From NCBI GenBank assembly GCA_028023455.1, contig JAQFVV010000050.1, positions 4,209,339-4,273,338 of the forward strand: a DNA stretch of 64,000 nucleotides. The letters run 5' to 3'. Positions 35,130 to 46,399 of this stretch are shown piece after piece; position 1 is the stretch's first letter, and every line of letters starts with the position of its first letter. Below the pieces are notes generated by a model. That model was given only the letters and a program-made list of their open reading frames with translations. It searched no databases and had not been told where the DNA came from. Origin of the DNA: Epiperipatus broadwayi. Taxonomy: Eukaryota > Onychophora > Udeonychophora > Euonychophora > Peripatidae. Both the position numbers and the translations under genes were made by a program.

Positions 35130-36184
35130 CACCTGGGTTTCTTTTTACGCGAACTTATTTAACATGATTTTGAAGTTACACGATTCCTGTTTCACCGGAA
35201 GTTGAACTCCGATAATGCGCTATTACTTTAAATAATAAATTTGGTGCACTTACATTATATTGAAAGTAATAGCACATTATTGGGATTCGACTTTCATCTT
35301 AGTAATTTCAATATTTTCAGTGCTTTATAATAGTAAGATTTTATGCAATAATGAAATTAAAATCATGATTTCCACATTTTATGTATACACACATTAAATT
35401 TTACAAGATTATAATGTAAATTTGTTCAAACATTGTGCATGTTAATTTTGCATTTTAAATCACATTCTGTTTTTGCTTTTTAAAAAATAACGTAATCAAT
35501 TATTAATCAAGTTTATTTTTAAAAGGTGAGTAATAGCAGTGGGCACAATTAAATTTGACAATTATAATTAAAATCTGATTTTTAATTGTAATTAACAATT
35601 TAAAAATTACTTACGATGACTTGAAATTAATGTGATGTGAAATTTGATTTTTAAACGGAATTGAAAGTTAAAGACAAAAATAAGAATTTAATTTTTAGTT
35701 GTTAGTTTCATAAACAATTAATAAAATCATTGTCTCAAACATTAATTACTAATTATGTTGTCACCAGAAAACCATTGACACATCATGAGTGTGAAGTTGG
35801 TGCTAGTTGTTTGCAAACGAACGTGTTTTTCAGCAAATAGCTAAAATAATTAAAATGTGTATAAAAAATGTAAATTACTGTATTGTAAATTATGCATAAA
35901 AATATATTATTTTGAATAAAATTAAATATTAATAGTTAAAAAAAGTTTGTCTTGTATCAATTTTTTTCAAATTTGAAATTTTTTATTAGTCATATTTTAT
36001 TTCCTTATTTTTTTGCACGAATTTTAAAGTAATTTTACATTGGTGCTTTGCTTTTATGCGAATTTTGAAAAATCACAGACCCCATCCCCCCTTTTTCAAT
36101 GAAAGTTATGTCTATTTTTTGCGCGATTTCATTCGCACATGTTTTCTGAGGAACCTATCTATCACATAAAACGAGATCCAGGTG
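35130..36184. mobile_element. Non-autonomous TIR DNA transposon, TA target site (copy 2)
   Basis: The ends TA|CACCTGGGTTTC and GAGATCCAGGTG|TA mirror copy 1 at 10,776, and the interior matches it (for example ATTCGACTTTCATCTTAG, GGTGAGTAATAGCAG, TTTTCTGAGGAACCTATCTA). This copy keeps about 130 bp near 35,550-35,690 that copy 1 lacks, so copy 1 carries an internal deletion or this one an insertion. No transposase. Confidence 0.8.
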
Positions 36185-37207
36185 TATAATGATTCCAAGA
36201 TATTTTAGCAAACTTATGATTGTCATTTTAGCCAGCAGAGATTTCCCTTGTTTACTTTTGCATGCTACTGAAAACTTTGTAATCTAAAGTTTGACATTTT
36301 TAAATTGACCATAATCATTTATAATCATTTATATGGTTTGCGTAAATAACAATAATTATGTTTAAAAGATTTAAGCAAAGTTTACCCCCCCCCCAGTTAC
36401 TTGGTTTTTATTTCCAATCTCTATTCTTTTTTTTCTGTCCCAAAAAAACTAATAATTTCCTTCTCTTGATTTTTTTCAACAGTTATCATCTGTGTGGTAA
36501 TTTATTTCAAATTGTGCATTCCCATTGGTTAATTTTCCCACTTCTTTGATTCTAAATATGTAATGGCTTGCTTGTAGCTGAAATATTTTTAAAAACAAAT
36601 ATTATCTTTTTAAAATATTTATTAGTAATAAAAAATATCTTTAATGAACTTAATAAAGTATCATTTAAATCATTTTTATTTTATTTTTGTACAGATTAAA
36701 TTCAAAATTAATCCTATAAACTTTTAATCACCAAATTTGGAAAATGAATGTTAATCAGTTATTTTGGAAATTAACTTAAGATTTCACCAAAAACAGTTCA
36801 TCCCAAATATGCACATTCCTTATTATTCATTTATATAACATATTTTCATTTATCAAATTAGGCTTGAATCTCCTTATAAATTTAAATATCATTAACAATT
36901 ACTTTTTAAAAGCTATTATTAAATTATCATTTAGTATTTTATGTTTTATAAACCTTTAAAAATAAATATTTTAACAAGATTTAATCTTTATACTACTTTA
37001 AATTAACTAAGTCCAAGTTCAAATCTTAAGGTAATTAATATGACTGTTATTTTTTCATAATTTTAAAAAGTAAACATCTTTTTTTGATTTTATAAAATTT
37101 AAAATTATATATCTTAAAATTTATTCCCAATTTGTTTTATAATGGGGTGTATCAATAAAAAGGCAAAATATAGATTTATATTCAAATTAATATTTATATA
37201 TAGAGCT

Positions 37208-37560
37208 CAAGAATAAGCTCTTAACAAGCTTTGCTGAATATCTCCAACCCAGATCAGTTTCTGCTATTGGCTTCCTCAGTGAGGTGTTAAGATATTGCTA
37301 AAGTTAGTTCAGTCTCATATGTCTATTTAAGTTAGATAACTGGATTGGAAGACATACAAATATCTGAAAATTTCAGATTTTCTATTTACTAGTTATCTAT
37401 TAGATAAAGTGCTGGGCTTGTCCTGGTATTTTTAATCTAATGTTTGAATATTTTAGCATCTCACTGAGTAAACCAGTAGCAGAAACCAGTCTGGGGTTGG
37501 AGATATTCTGCAAAGCTTGTTAAATAAGGACTTGTGACATATAACTTGATTTCTTTGTAA
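37208..37560. mobile_element. Foldback MITE, copy 2
   Basis: Inverted halves carry CTTAACAAGCTTTGC with GCAAAGCTTGTTAA, AATATCTCCAACCC with GGTTGGAGATATT, and CTGAAAATTTCAG at the loop. It shares the TCAGATTTTCTA and TTAGATAA core with the copy at 46,022. No coding sequence. Confidence 0.75.
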
Positions 37561-37676
37561 TGTATATATATAGTTCCATTCTTGCTATTAAAAGGTGTGA
37601 AGGTTGCCTTGACGGCAGTTAGAAATATTGGTTGCTATATTTACTATGAATGTTTAGGTGGTTACTGGTTGGAAAC

Positions 37677-37681
<5 letters not shown>

Positions 37682-37762
<81 letters not shown>
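37682..37762. repeat. (TA)n run
   Basis: About 80 bp of nearly pure TA, interrupted once by GCA. It adjoins the 5' side of a PLE fragment. Confidence 0.95.
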
Positions 37763-37763
<1 letters not shown>

Positions 37764-37774
37764 ATCAATATAAC

Positions 37775-38545
37775 ATTAAAACAGTTTTCCAAAGTCATAT
37801 CACATTTTTAGGAATTCTAATTTTTACAAAACCTAAACTTGAAATGCTGAAAAGCAAAACCTGCATCTATGAAATGCCATGTGAAAGTGTATTGGTGAGA
37901 ACAATTACCTTGTTAAACAGCAATTGAAAAATCGTAAACTAATGATTAAAAAAGACAGGTGTGTCTACAATAGCAGACCGTGTGCTTACTAATGAACATA
38001 TGTTCCATTGGGAACATTTTGAAATACTACATAGAGAAGATAAGGTGTAAAGAAGAAAATCCAAAAAAGCTTCTCACCTTACAATGACAAATAATTCTAT
38101 TAGTCAAGACAGTGTGTCACAGATAAGGTCTGGAAGCCTCTAATTAATTTTTACTCAAAAAAGTATTTTAAAAAATAAAGTGGGGGAATCATGAGAATCA
38201 AATCAACACTCATATATAAATATATGAATTTTTTACTAACAGAATAGCTCAGTTACTTAGGGTATTGCCTTTAAATTCAAAAATCTAAAGGTGTAAGTTT
38301 CGCTCCTATGCTTGTATTATCACTCATCAGGCCAGCAACACCTGAAGAAAAACTTAGAATAATACCATTCAAAATATTGTGTAATTTATAATCTATATTG
38401 TCCTTATGTGTTATTTCTAACAATTGTTTATATTTAGAAAAGTTTAAATAAAGTTTAAAATTTTATAGACATTCAATCTTTAATGATAGATGATGGAAAT
38501 AGTCCAATATATTATCTCATCTAAAATACCATTATTACAAACCTT
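37775..38545 (+). pseudogene. Penelope-like element, GIY-YIG end and tRNA-like tail
   Basis: The nucleotide sequence matches the 6.3-7.1 kb PLE: AACCTAAACTTGAAATGCTG, then a degraded GIY-YIG region (CIYEMPCES and VLVRT in shifted frames). The tail holds GAATAGCTCAGTTACTTAG (A-box-like) at about 38,245 and the TTTAAATAAAGTTTAAAA 3' block. It ends in the TA run that received the gypsy element at 38,567. Confidence 0.7.
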
Positions 38546-38566
38546 CATATATATATATATATATAT

Positions 38567-40133
38567 TGTAACAAACAGGGTTCGAATACAAGCGTATGTA
38601 ATATATTACTAATTGCGAGTGTTAATGTTGAGCGACTATATACGAAAAGATATATATGTAAATAGTCATTCGAACCCTGTTACAAAGAGTGTGAATGTTA
38701 GGTGAGTATGCTTATATAAATATATTTGTATATGTGAGTATAAAATGTGTGTATGTATTAACGGTGATGGTTACAAGCAATTATATACGGAGCTGTATAA
38801 GTTGTAATTGATTATTCATATATATTTTATCCGTTAAAATTTTTCTTTAAGTCTGGTTAATGATATTGTCGGTAACACGTGTTTTCTTTTGCTAATTAAT
38901 CTTTTGAACATATGAAGATAGAAATAGAAATAAATCAGTTGCTGTAGGCGGTTTAGTAATAACTGGCGTCAAGAAGTCCGAAAACGGGTCAGGTGGGTAT
39001 CTTTGGAAAACAATAGAAGAACGGGACAGTGGCGTAGGGATATTGGAAGAAAATTTTACAAAGTTAAAGAGTGAAAACAAAAGAACTTTTTTTGTGGGCT
39101 CAAGATGAGAGAAAAAAAGAAACAACGCGGCTTGGACTATGGAGAGTGTGGACGTATAAAATTTTCTTAAGAAGTTTATTAATATTTCTCACCCAAAATG
39201 TCGGGGTAATTCAATAGTGCTAGTTTCGTTAACCGATCCAGTGGACAGTTGTCGTGGAACCCATCTGAAGTGGACCTATGAATTTCGCTATACAAAAGAG
39301 TTCTTGTTCATCAAGTGTAATGGCGACGAAAGATCTATGAAATGGGACCCTTTCATAAAGTGAGTGAATCATCTACTCCACCTCCAGAATAAGCTATTTG
39401 ATATACCATATTGGAAATCCTTGCCATCCGTTAAATCAACCAGACCAGTATTCATGGAGAACTATAAATGCAGACATGTCTTTGACCATGTGAACGGTCG
39501 ACGGTACTTAAGGTAATTAACGTTTACGCTAAATATATGTTCAATGAATGCATCTTGGTAAAGAAACTAGTGTTGCCTTAATATTAATTGCTATAATAAA
39601 TCTCTTTTAAATTAAATAAAATAACAACTTTAAATAAACAGCTCTGATGTATAATTGCACTATTTTGATGCGTATATGAATTATATATGTGTGTATCAGG
39701 GTAAATGGGCTGTGCGCTTGAATATTGATATTTTTATATGCATGGATAAATGAGATTTTATCAGTATTAAGTATGGTAATAAATAGAGTGAATTGTATGA
39801 TAACATTCGGGTTGGGTTATTAGATTTATAATGGATAAATTATCTGACAGAATAGATAGACACATAAGACTTAGTTGGGTAGTGTTTGGCTTTGTTCTCT
39901 AGTTAGACTATAGTCCCCAAACCCTGAGATTGAGCTGGTATGGATGCGCTACCATAAATAGAGGTATATACATATACCCGAACCCTTATTTACGTTTTCG
40001 ATGAGATAATTCTTATCCATGTGTAAGATTGGCACATGAGATGGAATCAGACCATGCTCACAAATATCCTCACTCAAAGCTACAGGTAGAAGTGTACAAA
40101 TGGCAATATAAAACATAAAGGGTGGTATTATAA
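38567..40133 (+). repeat. 5' LTR of gypsy element
   Basis: It starts TGTAACAAACAGGG and ends GGTATTATAA, directly before TGGCGTCCCAAC. Against the 3' LTR I count roughly 40 differences by eye (about 97-98 % identity), mostly transitions, plus a 3-bp indel. The end is not the usual CA. Frames inside both LTRs are coincidental. Confidence 0.92.
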
Positions 40134-40480
40134 TGGCGTCCCAACTAACGGGGCTGCGAATGTTAGAGAACGGGCATTTAAAAGGGCATCCTAACGTAAC
40201 GTAAAAAGAGCGTACAAACGAGAGTTGGAGATTTTTTTTTTTTTTTTAAAAAAAGGGGGGGAGAGAAAAAGGGAAAAATAAAAGCGATAGTTTGTTATAA
40301 ATCAGAAAGAGTTTGAATACATATTGGTAATATAGTAGAGGGGCATATTTGGCGGTGTGAATATACAGATAGAAAAGTTCTCGAGTGGTCAAGGGGGAAA
40401 ATAGCATTGAGGTATGTCCTGTGTAGTATATATATATAAAGTCATAGTTTATAAATCGAGGTTGAAGAATTTATCTAACA
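40134..40480 (+). promoter_or_regulatory. Primer-binding-site region and leader
   Basis: TGGCGTCCCAACTAACGGGG follows the LTR at once, the position of the tRNA primer site. It resembles the leader start TGGCGTCCAACTGTGAGG of the 10 kb element. I cannot name the tRNA by eye. The rest is purine-rich with a long T then A run at 40,233-40,252 and no long frame before 40,481. Confidence 0.6.
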
Positions 40481-43255
40481 TTGGGATATTATAAAACAAT
40501 ATCACTCAATATGATAATAAGGAGGGGCAAAGGTCTATCAGGTGGGTCATGCAGTGGACCACTGGAAACCGGGGTGATGAACCTGGCACATTTAGCGTTA
40601 ATAGTGATATATAAAAAGGAAAGAAAAGGGGCAAAGGAATTGAAGATAAGAATATATGGAGGGAGAAAGGAGGAGACATCCATAGAGCACCTCAAGAGCC
40701 TTGAAAGATACTATAAGTACTATGAGATAGCAGATGAACACCAAGTGATCATAGCATACCATCATCTAGAGAAACATGCAGAGACATGGTGGAATTCACT
40801 GAGTCAGCAACCTCGAACATTTCTGGAGTATAAAGAAGCATTAGCCAATGTATTCTGGAATGAAGAAATACAAGAAAGGGTGAGGGCTCAAGTGGTAGAG
40901 CAGGAGTTTCAAGAAGGTAATGGAGAAGCGTACATACATTTTTTTAGGCGGCAGGTGGCTACGTTGAGAACTCTAGATGCATGTAAACTATCAGAGGAGC
41001 AGATTGTAGCAACGGCATGCAGAAAGTTACCCAATGAAATTAGATGGATGCTGGGAAAAAGAGGAGAAAGATCAGGGGGGACAATTGATAAAATGTTGAG
41101 CCAATTAGAAATAGACACAGAAAGGAGACAGATAGAGGATCATAAGCTTAGGTCCAAAGGGGACACCGATGCGGACAGGCAGAGGACAAAAAGAATAGGC
41201 AATTTAATATGGTCTTGGGAAGACCGGGTCCTCAGATATGCACTTCAGACATGCCCCATCATCCCTATAAAGGTAGGTTCAATGAATGTGGAAGCCCTCA
41301 TGGATTCGGGCAGTCAGGTATCGGTAGTATCAGAGAGATTATACCACCAAATTAGAAGGGAACAACCAGATATACTGATTCTCCCTCTAAAAACAGTTCA
41401 CATAGCAATGGCAGACAACCGGAGAGCTAAAGTAGAGCCAAAGCAGATATGGATGGATCTAAAAATTAATAGAAAGAGCTATTCACATGTGTTCCTTATA
41501 ATGAAAGGTTTAGTACATGAGGCCCTTTTGGGATCAGATTTTCTAAATAGATACAAATGTAACCTTGACTATGAGAGGGGTCAGGTCACCTGTGAGGGTG
41601 AAGTGGTACGTTTTCTGACAGAGGAGCCTCAATGGTCGATAGGAATGTTACATTTAGAGGAGGATGTCCCAGAAAAACTCAAAGATAAGATCGATGGAAT
41701 GAAAGTAGAAGGGAAAGTTCAAGATAGTTCCTTACAACAAACATTGACCAAGTATCACCATGTCTTTTCAGACAAGCCGGGGGTTATCCAAGGGTTTGAG
41801 CAGAGAATTAAGATGAGAGATGGCCAGTCATTCAAAGCTAGATCATACCCCATCCTGCATCAATACCGAAAGGCAGTAAAAGAGCAAATAGATCAGATGC
41901 TAGAGTGGGGAATTATATCAAAATGCTCAGCAGCGTATTGCAACCCGATGGTGGTAGTTAAAAAAAAAGATGGATCCGTTAGATTATGTCTTGACGCTCG
42001 ACAGTTAAATAAAGTGACTGTACCAGACTGCAATGTACCATCTCCCATGCAAAAATTACTAAGGAAGTTCCACGGAAAGAAGGTATTTTCGACCTTCGAT
42101 TTGACTGCCAGTTATTGGCAAATTAAGTTACGTCCGGAAGATTGCCAATACACATCGTTCAGATATGAGGGCCACTCATATCAATTTAACAGGATGCCTT
42201 TTGGTCTAATAAACAGTGGGGTGCTATCCTCAGAGATAAAGGACATGGTCATAATTTACATGGATGACGTGTTGATAGCCTCAACTGATATCAAGGAACA
42301 CATACGGGAAGTAGGACTATTTCTAGAGGAATGCGAAAAAAAGGGCATAAAAATAAATATTAAGAAGAGCACACTGTGTCAGAAAGAGGTGGCCTTTCTT
42401 GGGCACATGGTGGGAGCCCAGGGACTCAAACCGCACCCAGACAAGATCTCAGCTATTCGTGACTTTCCAACACCTAGATCCAAGAAACAGATCCGATCAT
42501 TTCTGGGTCTGTGTACATTCTACAACCGCTTTCAAGAACGGTTTGCAGAACGGATGGAGCCATTGGTGAAGTTATTAAAAAAGGGTAGTGAGTGGAAGTG
42601 GACGGAAGAACAGGACCAAGCCTTCCAAAGAGTGAAGATGGGTTTCTTGGAACATGTTATGCTGGCCTTTCCTGACTTTTCAAAGCCGTTCATAGTTCAG
42701 ACAGATAGCAGTGGATATGGTCTCGGGATGACCTTGGATCAAGAGCAAGAAGATGGAAGAATGGGTATACTATATTTTCTGAGCAGGCTACTCAAAGGTC
42801 CTGAGGTACATTATACAACCACTGAGAAAGAGGCATTGGCCATTGTTTGGGCCTTTCAGAAGTTTCGAACACTGTTACTGGGCTCGGAGGTCATCGTGGT
42901 TACTGACCACAAGAGTCTGGAATTTATCAACCACAGCTACCTCACCAATAGCAGATTAGTACGGTGGAGCCTGTACCTCCAAGAATACAACTATATGGTG
43001 AGGTATTGTAAAGGGTCTGACAATGTAGTAGCTGATACTCTGAGTCGCAATCCAGTGGACAATCAATTACATCATCTGAGTACTGAGAATTTGTATATAG
43101 CAAGCATAGAGTTAAGAACAGATGAAGGTCTTGAAAGCGATTTGAGGCGCCTGGAGTACTTTCAGAGAGAAGACCAACAACTCCAGCTAGTCATTGACCA
43201 ATTGGAAGGTAAAGAAGCCAAACTGATTGGGGGTTGGGTCGAGCGGACTATTTGA
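40481..43255 (+). CDS. Gag-protease-RT-RNase H polyprotein of gypsy element (924 codons)
   Basis: Residues ~85-180 are a Gag capsid-type region (HLEKHAETWWNSL, FLEYKEALANVFW). The CCHC nucleocapsid motif expected next is not present. The aspartic protease is at ~270-365, with the active-site triad DSG at 275-277 and ALLGSDFL. The RT spans ~430-660: RLCLDARQLNK from 501, STFDLTASYWQIKL and the catalytic YMDD at 593-596. Between MPFGL and YMDD there are only 16 residues where relatives have about 25, so an in-frame gap of ~9 residues probably affects the palm. RNase H has D742 (QTDSSG), E782 (TEKEAL) and D809 (VTDHKS). The start codon choice is uncertain, as an upstream Gag start may be lost. 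Confidence 0.85.
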   Translation: MGYYKTISLNMIIRRGKGLSGGSCSGPLETGVMNLAHLALIVIYKKERKGAKELKIRIYGGRKEETSIEHLKSLERYYKYYEIADEHQVIIAYHHLEKHAETWWNSLSQQPRTFLEYKEALANVFWNEEIQERVRAQVVEQEFQEGNGEAYIHFFRRQVATLRTLDACKLSEEQIVATACRKLPNEIRWMLGKRGERSGGTIDKMLSQLEIDTERRQIEDHKLRSKGDTDADRQRTKRIGNLIWSWEDRVLRYALQTCPIIPIKVGSMNVEALMDSGSQVSVVSERLYHQIRREQPDILILPLKTVHIAMADNRRAKVEPKQIWMDLKINRKSYSHVFLIMKGLVHEALLGSDFLNRYKCNLDYERGQVTCEGEVVRFLTEEPQWSIGMLHLEEDVPEKLKDKIDGMKVEGKVQDSSLQQTLTKYHHVFSDKPGVIQGFEQRIKMRDGQSFKARSYPILHQYRKAVKEQIDQMLEWGIISKCSAAYCNPMVVVKKKDGSVRLCLDARQLNKVTVPDCNVPSPMQKLLRKFHGKKVFSTFDLTASYWQIKLRPEDCQYTSFRYEGHSYQFNRMPFGLINSGVLSSEIKDMVIIYMDDVLIASTDIKEHIREVGLFLEECEKKGIKINIKKSTLCQKEVAFLGHMVGAQGLKPHPDKISAIRDFPTPRSKKQIRSFLGLCTFYNRFQERFAERMEPLVKLLKKGSEWKWTEEQDQAFQRVKMGFLEHVMLAFPDFSKPFIVQTDSSGYGLGMTLDQEQEDGRMGILYFLSRLLKGPEVHYTTTEKEALAIVWAFQKFRTLLLGSEVIVVTDHKSLEFINHSYLTNSRLVRWSLYLQEYNYMVRYCKGSDNVVADTLSRNPVDNQLHHLSTENLYIASIELRTDEGLESDLRRLEYFQREDQQLQLVIDQLEGKEAKLIGGWVERTI

Positions 43256-44361
43256 AATTTTAGATTGGAGCAAGGTGTGCTACAATACAGAGTTAAGGAA
43301 AATCCAGCAGAATGGAGATCATTCATCCTGCGGCACATGAGGACTGTGGTGATGGCACACATGCACCGCAGGTCGGGCCACTATGGGATAATGAAGACTG
43401 AAGGATGGATCAGAAGGTGGTTTTACTGGCCAGACATGCGTGGCAAAGTTGCAGTGGTCATTGGGCAGTGCGAAATTTGCCAGAGGGTTAAGCCCACAAA
43501 TAAGAAATATGCAGCTCCGATGTTGTCCATGATTCCCAGAGAACCTAAGGAAATTGTTGCAGTGAATTATTATGGCCCACTGCCGGCCTTTAATAAAAAA
43601 AATACCTCCTGGTCGTTTATGATTTATTCTCTAAACTGGTGTCTGCATATCCCATCACACAAGCCAACACACGGAACACGATACGTGTCCTTGAAAAGGA
43701 GCATATTCCATCAGTGGGAAAACCTCGAACTATCATATCAGATCATGGAACCCCATTTGTTTCGAGGGAGTGCATGAAATGGACGGAATGGTTGAAGATC
43801 GGCCATGTGTTAACCTCGATCCGTAACCCTCAGTCCAATCCCTGTGAAAGAATGATGCGGGAATTGGGTAGGTTGTTCCGTACTTATGTCCAAACCGACC
43901 ATAGAAGGTGGGTCAAACACCTTCCAGACATTTTAAACTATATGAATTGTGCTGTGAACGAATCTACTGGCTTCACTCCAATACATTTGCATTTTGGTAA
44001 GCATGCACCTAGGTTGTTCCAGACTGGTTTTCCAGGAGAAGAAACTCCCATTGATCTAGAAAAGGATAGGCAGCAGGCCTACCAGTCGATGGTCCACAGG
44101 AGCAGACAATGAAAGGAGAGTTTCAAGAGTTCCTCGCACTCCTTTAAGGTGGGGGTCCAGGTAATGGTGAGGACGCCCCATGTAAGCGAACCTGGAAAGT
44201 TTATTTGCAAAAAAGTTTGCAATCTATATGAGGGCCCATTTACGATAGTAAAAGGTCTGGGAAAACATGCATTTTGGGTGGATACTGGGCAGGAAGTAAA
44301 AGGATCATACAACGCCCGGTCACTCAAACCCTTCGCAAACCTAGAGAGGGATAAAGGATAG
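43256..44361 (+). pseudogene. Integrase of gypsy element, interrupted
   Basis: This continues the upstream frame after one stop. The HHCC zinc-binding module is visible (MHRRSGHYGI then CEICQRVKP). The first catalytic aspartate position before GPLP is Asn (VNYYGPLP). A frameshift in an A run near 43,595 moves the core into another frame (43,639-44,112), which carries the second Asp (SDHGTPFVS) and the Glu (NPQSNPCERMMREL). After an in-frame stop at 44,110-44,112 the C-terminal GPF module is present (YEGPFTIVK, FWVDTGQ). With three interruptions and a changed catalytic residue, it is inactive. Confidence 0.88.
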
Positions 44362-44414
44362 AAAGGAGTCGTTAAGAAGCCGTTCAAATACACAGAGGGT
44401 ATTTGAAGGCTATC

Positions 44415-44427
44415 GCACCAGGGGGTA
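44415..44427 (+). other. Polypurine-tract-like motif
   Basis: CACCAGGGGGTA lies directly before the 3' LTR start TGTAAC. This is the expected position of the plus-strand primer tract, though it is short. Confidence 0.5.
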
Positions 44428-46000
44428 TGTAACAAACGGGGTTCGAATACAAGCATATGTAATATATTACTAATTGCGAGTGTTAATGTTGAGCGACTAT
44501 ATACGAAAAGATATATATGTAAATAGTCATTCGAACCCTGTTACAAAGAGTGTGAATGTTAGGTGAGTATGCTTATATAAATATATTTGTATATGTGAGT
44601 ATAAAATGTGTGTATGTATTAACGGTGATGGTTACAAGCAATTATATACGGAGCTGTATAAGTTGTAATTGATTATTCGTATATATTTTATCCGTTAAAA
44701 TTTTTCTTTAAGTCTGGTTAATGATATTGTCGGTAACACGTGTTTTCTTTTGCTAATTAATCTTTTGAACATATGAAGATAGAAATAGAAATAAATCAGT
44801 TGCTGTAGGCGGTTTAGTAATAACTGGCATCAAGAAGTCTGAAAACGGGTCAGGTGGGTATCTTTGGAAAACAATAGAAGAACGGGACAGTGGCGTAGGG
44901 ATATTGGAAGAAAATTTTACAAAGTTAAAGAGTGAAAACAAAAGAACTTTTTTTGTGGGCTCGAGATGAGAGAAAAAAAGAAACAATGCGGCTTGGGACT
45001 ACGGAGTATGTGGACGTATAAAATTTTCTTAAGAAGTTTATTAATATTTCTCACCCAAAATGTCGGGGTAATTCAATAGCGCTAGTTTCGTTAACCGATT
45101 CAGTGGACAGTTGTCGTAGTGGAACCCATCTGAAGTGGACCTATGAATTTCGCTATACAAAAGAGTTCTTGTTCTTCAAGTGTAATGGCGACGAAAGATC
45201 TATGAAATGGGACCCTTTCATAAAGTGAGTGAATCATCTACTCCACCTCCAGAATAAGCTATTCGATATACCATATTGGAAATCCTTGCCATCCGTTAGA
45301 TCAACCAGACCAGTATTCGTGGAGAACTACAAATGCGGACTTGTCTTTGACCATGTGAACGGTCGACGGTACTTAAGGTAATTGACGTTTACGCTAAATA
45401 TATGTTCAATGAATGCATCTTGGTAAAGAAACTAGTGTTGCCTCAATATTAATTGCTATAATAAATCTCTTTTAAATTAAATAAAATAACAACTTTAAAT
45501 AAACAGCTCTGATGTATAATTGCACTATTTTGATGCGTATATGAATTATATATGTGTGTATCAGGGTAAATGGGCTGTGCGCTTGAATATTGATATATTT
45601 ATATGCGTGGATAAATGAGATTTTATCGGTATTAAGTATGGTAATAAATAGAGTGAATTGTATGATAACATTCGGGTTGGGTTATTAGATTTATAACAGA
45701 TAAATTATCGGACAGAATAGATAGACACATAAGACTTAGTTGGGTAGTGTTTGGCTTTGTTCTCTAGTTAGACTATAGTCCCCAAACCCTGAGATTGAGC
45801 TGGTACGGATGCGCTACCATAAATAGAGGTATATATATATATACCCGAACCCTTATTTACGTTTTCGATGAGATAATTCTTATCCATGTGTAAGATTGGT
45901 GCGTGAGATGGAATCAGACCATGCTCACAAATATCCTCACTTGAAGCTACGGGTAGAAGCATACAAATGGCGATATAAAACATAAAGAGTGGTATTATAA
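44428..46000 (+). repeat. 3' LTR of gypsy element
   Basis: It starts TGTAACAAACGGGG and ends GGTATTATAA before a TA run. It is the same as the 5' LTR except for roughly 40 mainly transition differences. Confidence 0.92.
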
Positions 46001-46021
46001 TATATATATATATATATATAT

Positions 46022-46395
46022 ATGCAAAGAAATCAAGTCATACATCACATGATTTAATTTAATAAGCTTGTATTAGAAATGTTATATAATAAGTTTTAAT
46101 AGCTCTTAACAAACTTTTCCAAATATCACTAATCCCAGATTGGTTAGCTTTTGTCTCCCGTATATTTATTTAAGTTAGATAGCTGGATTTGAAAACATAT
46201 TGATGTCTGAAAATTTTCAGATTTTCTACTTAATAGTTGACTATTAGATAAATGCTGGATTTAAGTTGTGATTTTTAGATCTAATGTTCAATACCCTAGT
46301 GCCACACTGAGAAAAGCCAAAAGCTAGAAATTGGTCTGGGGATAGGAATATTCAGAAAATCTTATTAAAAGCTATTAAAGCTCATGATATATTGT
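46022..46395. mobile_element. Foldback MITE, copy 3
   Basis: Its outer block AAATCAAGTCATACATCACA is shared with copy 1. Inverted halves follow: AGCTCTTAACAAACTTT and its degraded complement near 46,363, with the CTGAAAATTTTCAG loop. It starts only 22 bp after the gypsy element, across the TA run, so both use the same AT-rich target type. Confidence 0.7.
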
Positions 46396-46399
46396 AACA

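Larger units (their letters stand above)
38567..46000 (+). mobile_element. Ty3/gypsy LTR retrotransposon, 7.4 kb, defective
   Basis: Two direct LTRs enclose a leader, a gag-protease-RT-RNase H frame and a broken integrase. The element sits in a TA run, so the target duplication cannot be read. Defects visible: an in-frame stop at 43,253-43,255, a frameshift in an A run near 43,590-43,600, a stop at 44,110-44,112, a short gap in the RT and loss of the usual zinc-knuckle stretch. No envelope-like frame is seen, and the space after the integrase is under 100 bp. Confidence 0.92.

Noticed and set aside
38892-39125. 77-codon minus-strand frame duplicated at 44,753-44,986
   Set aside because: It is duplicated only because it lies in both LTRs, and it runs antisense to the element.
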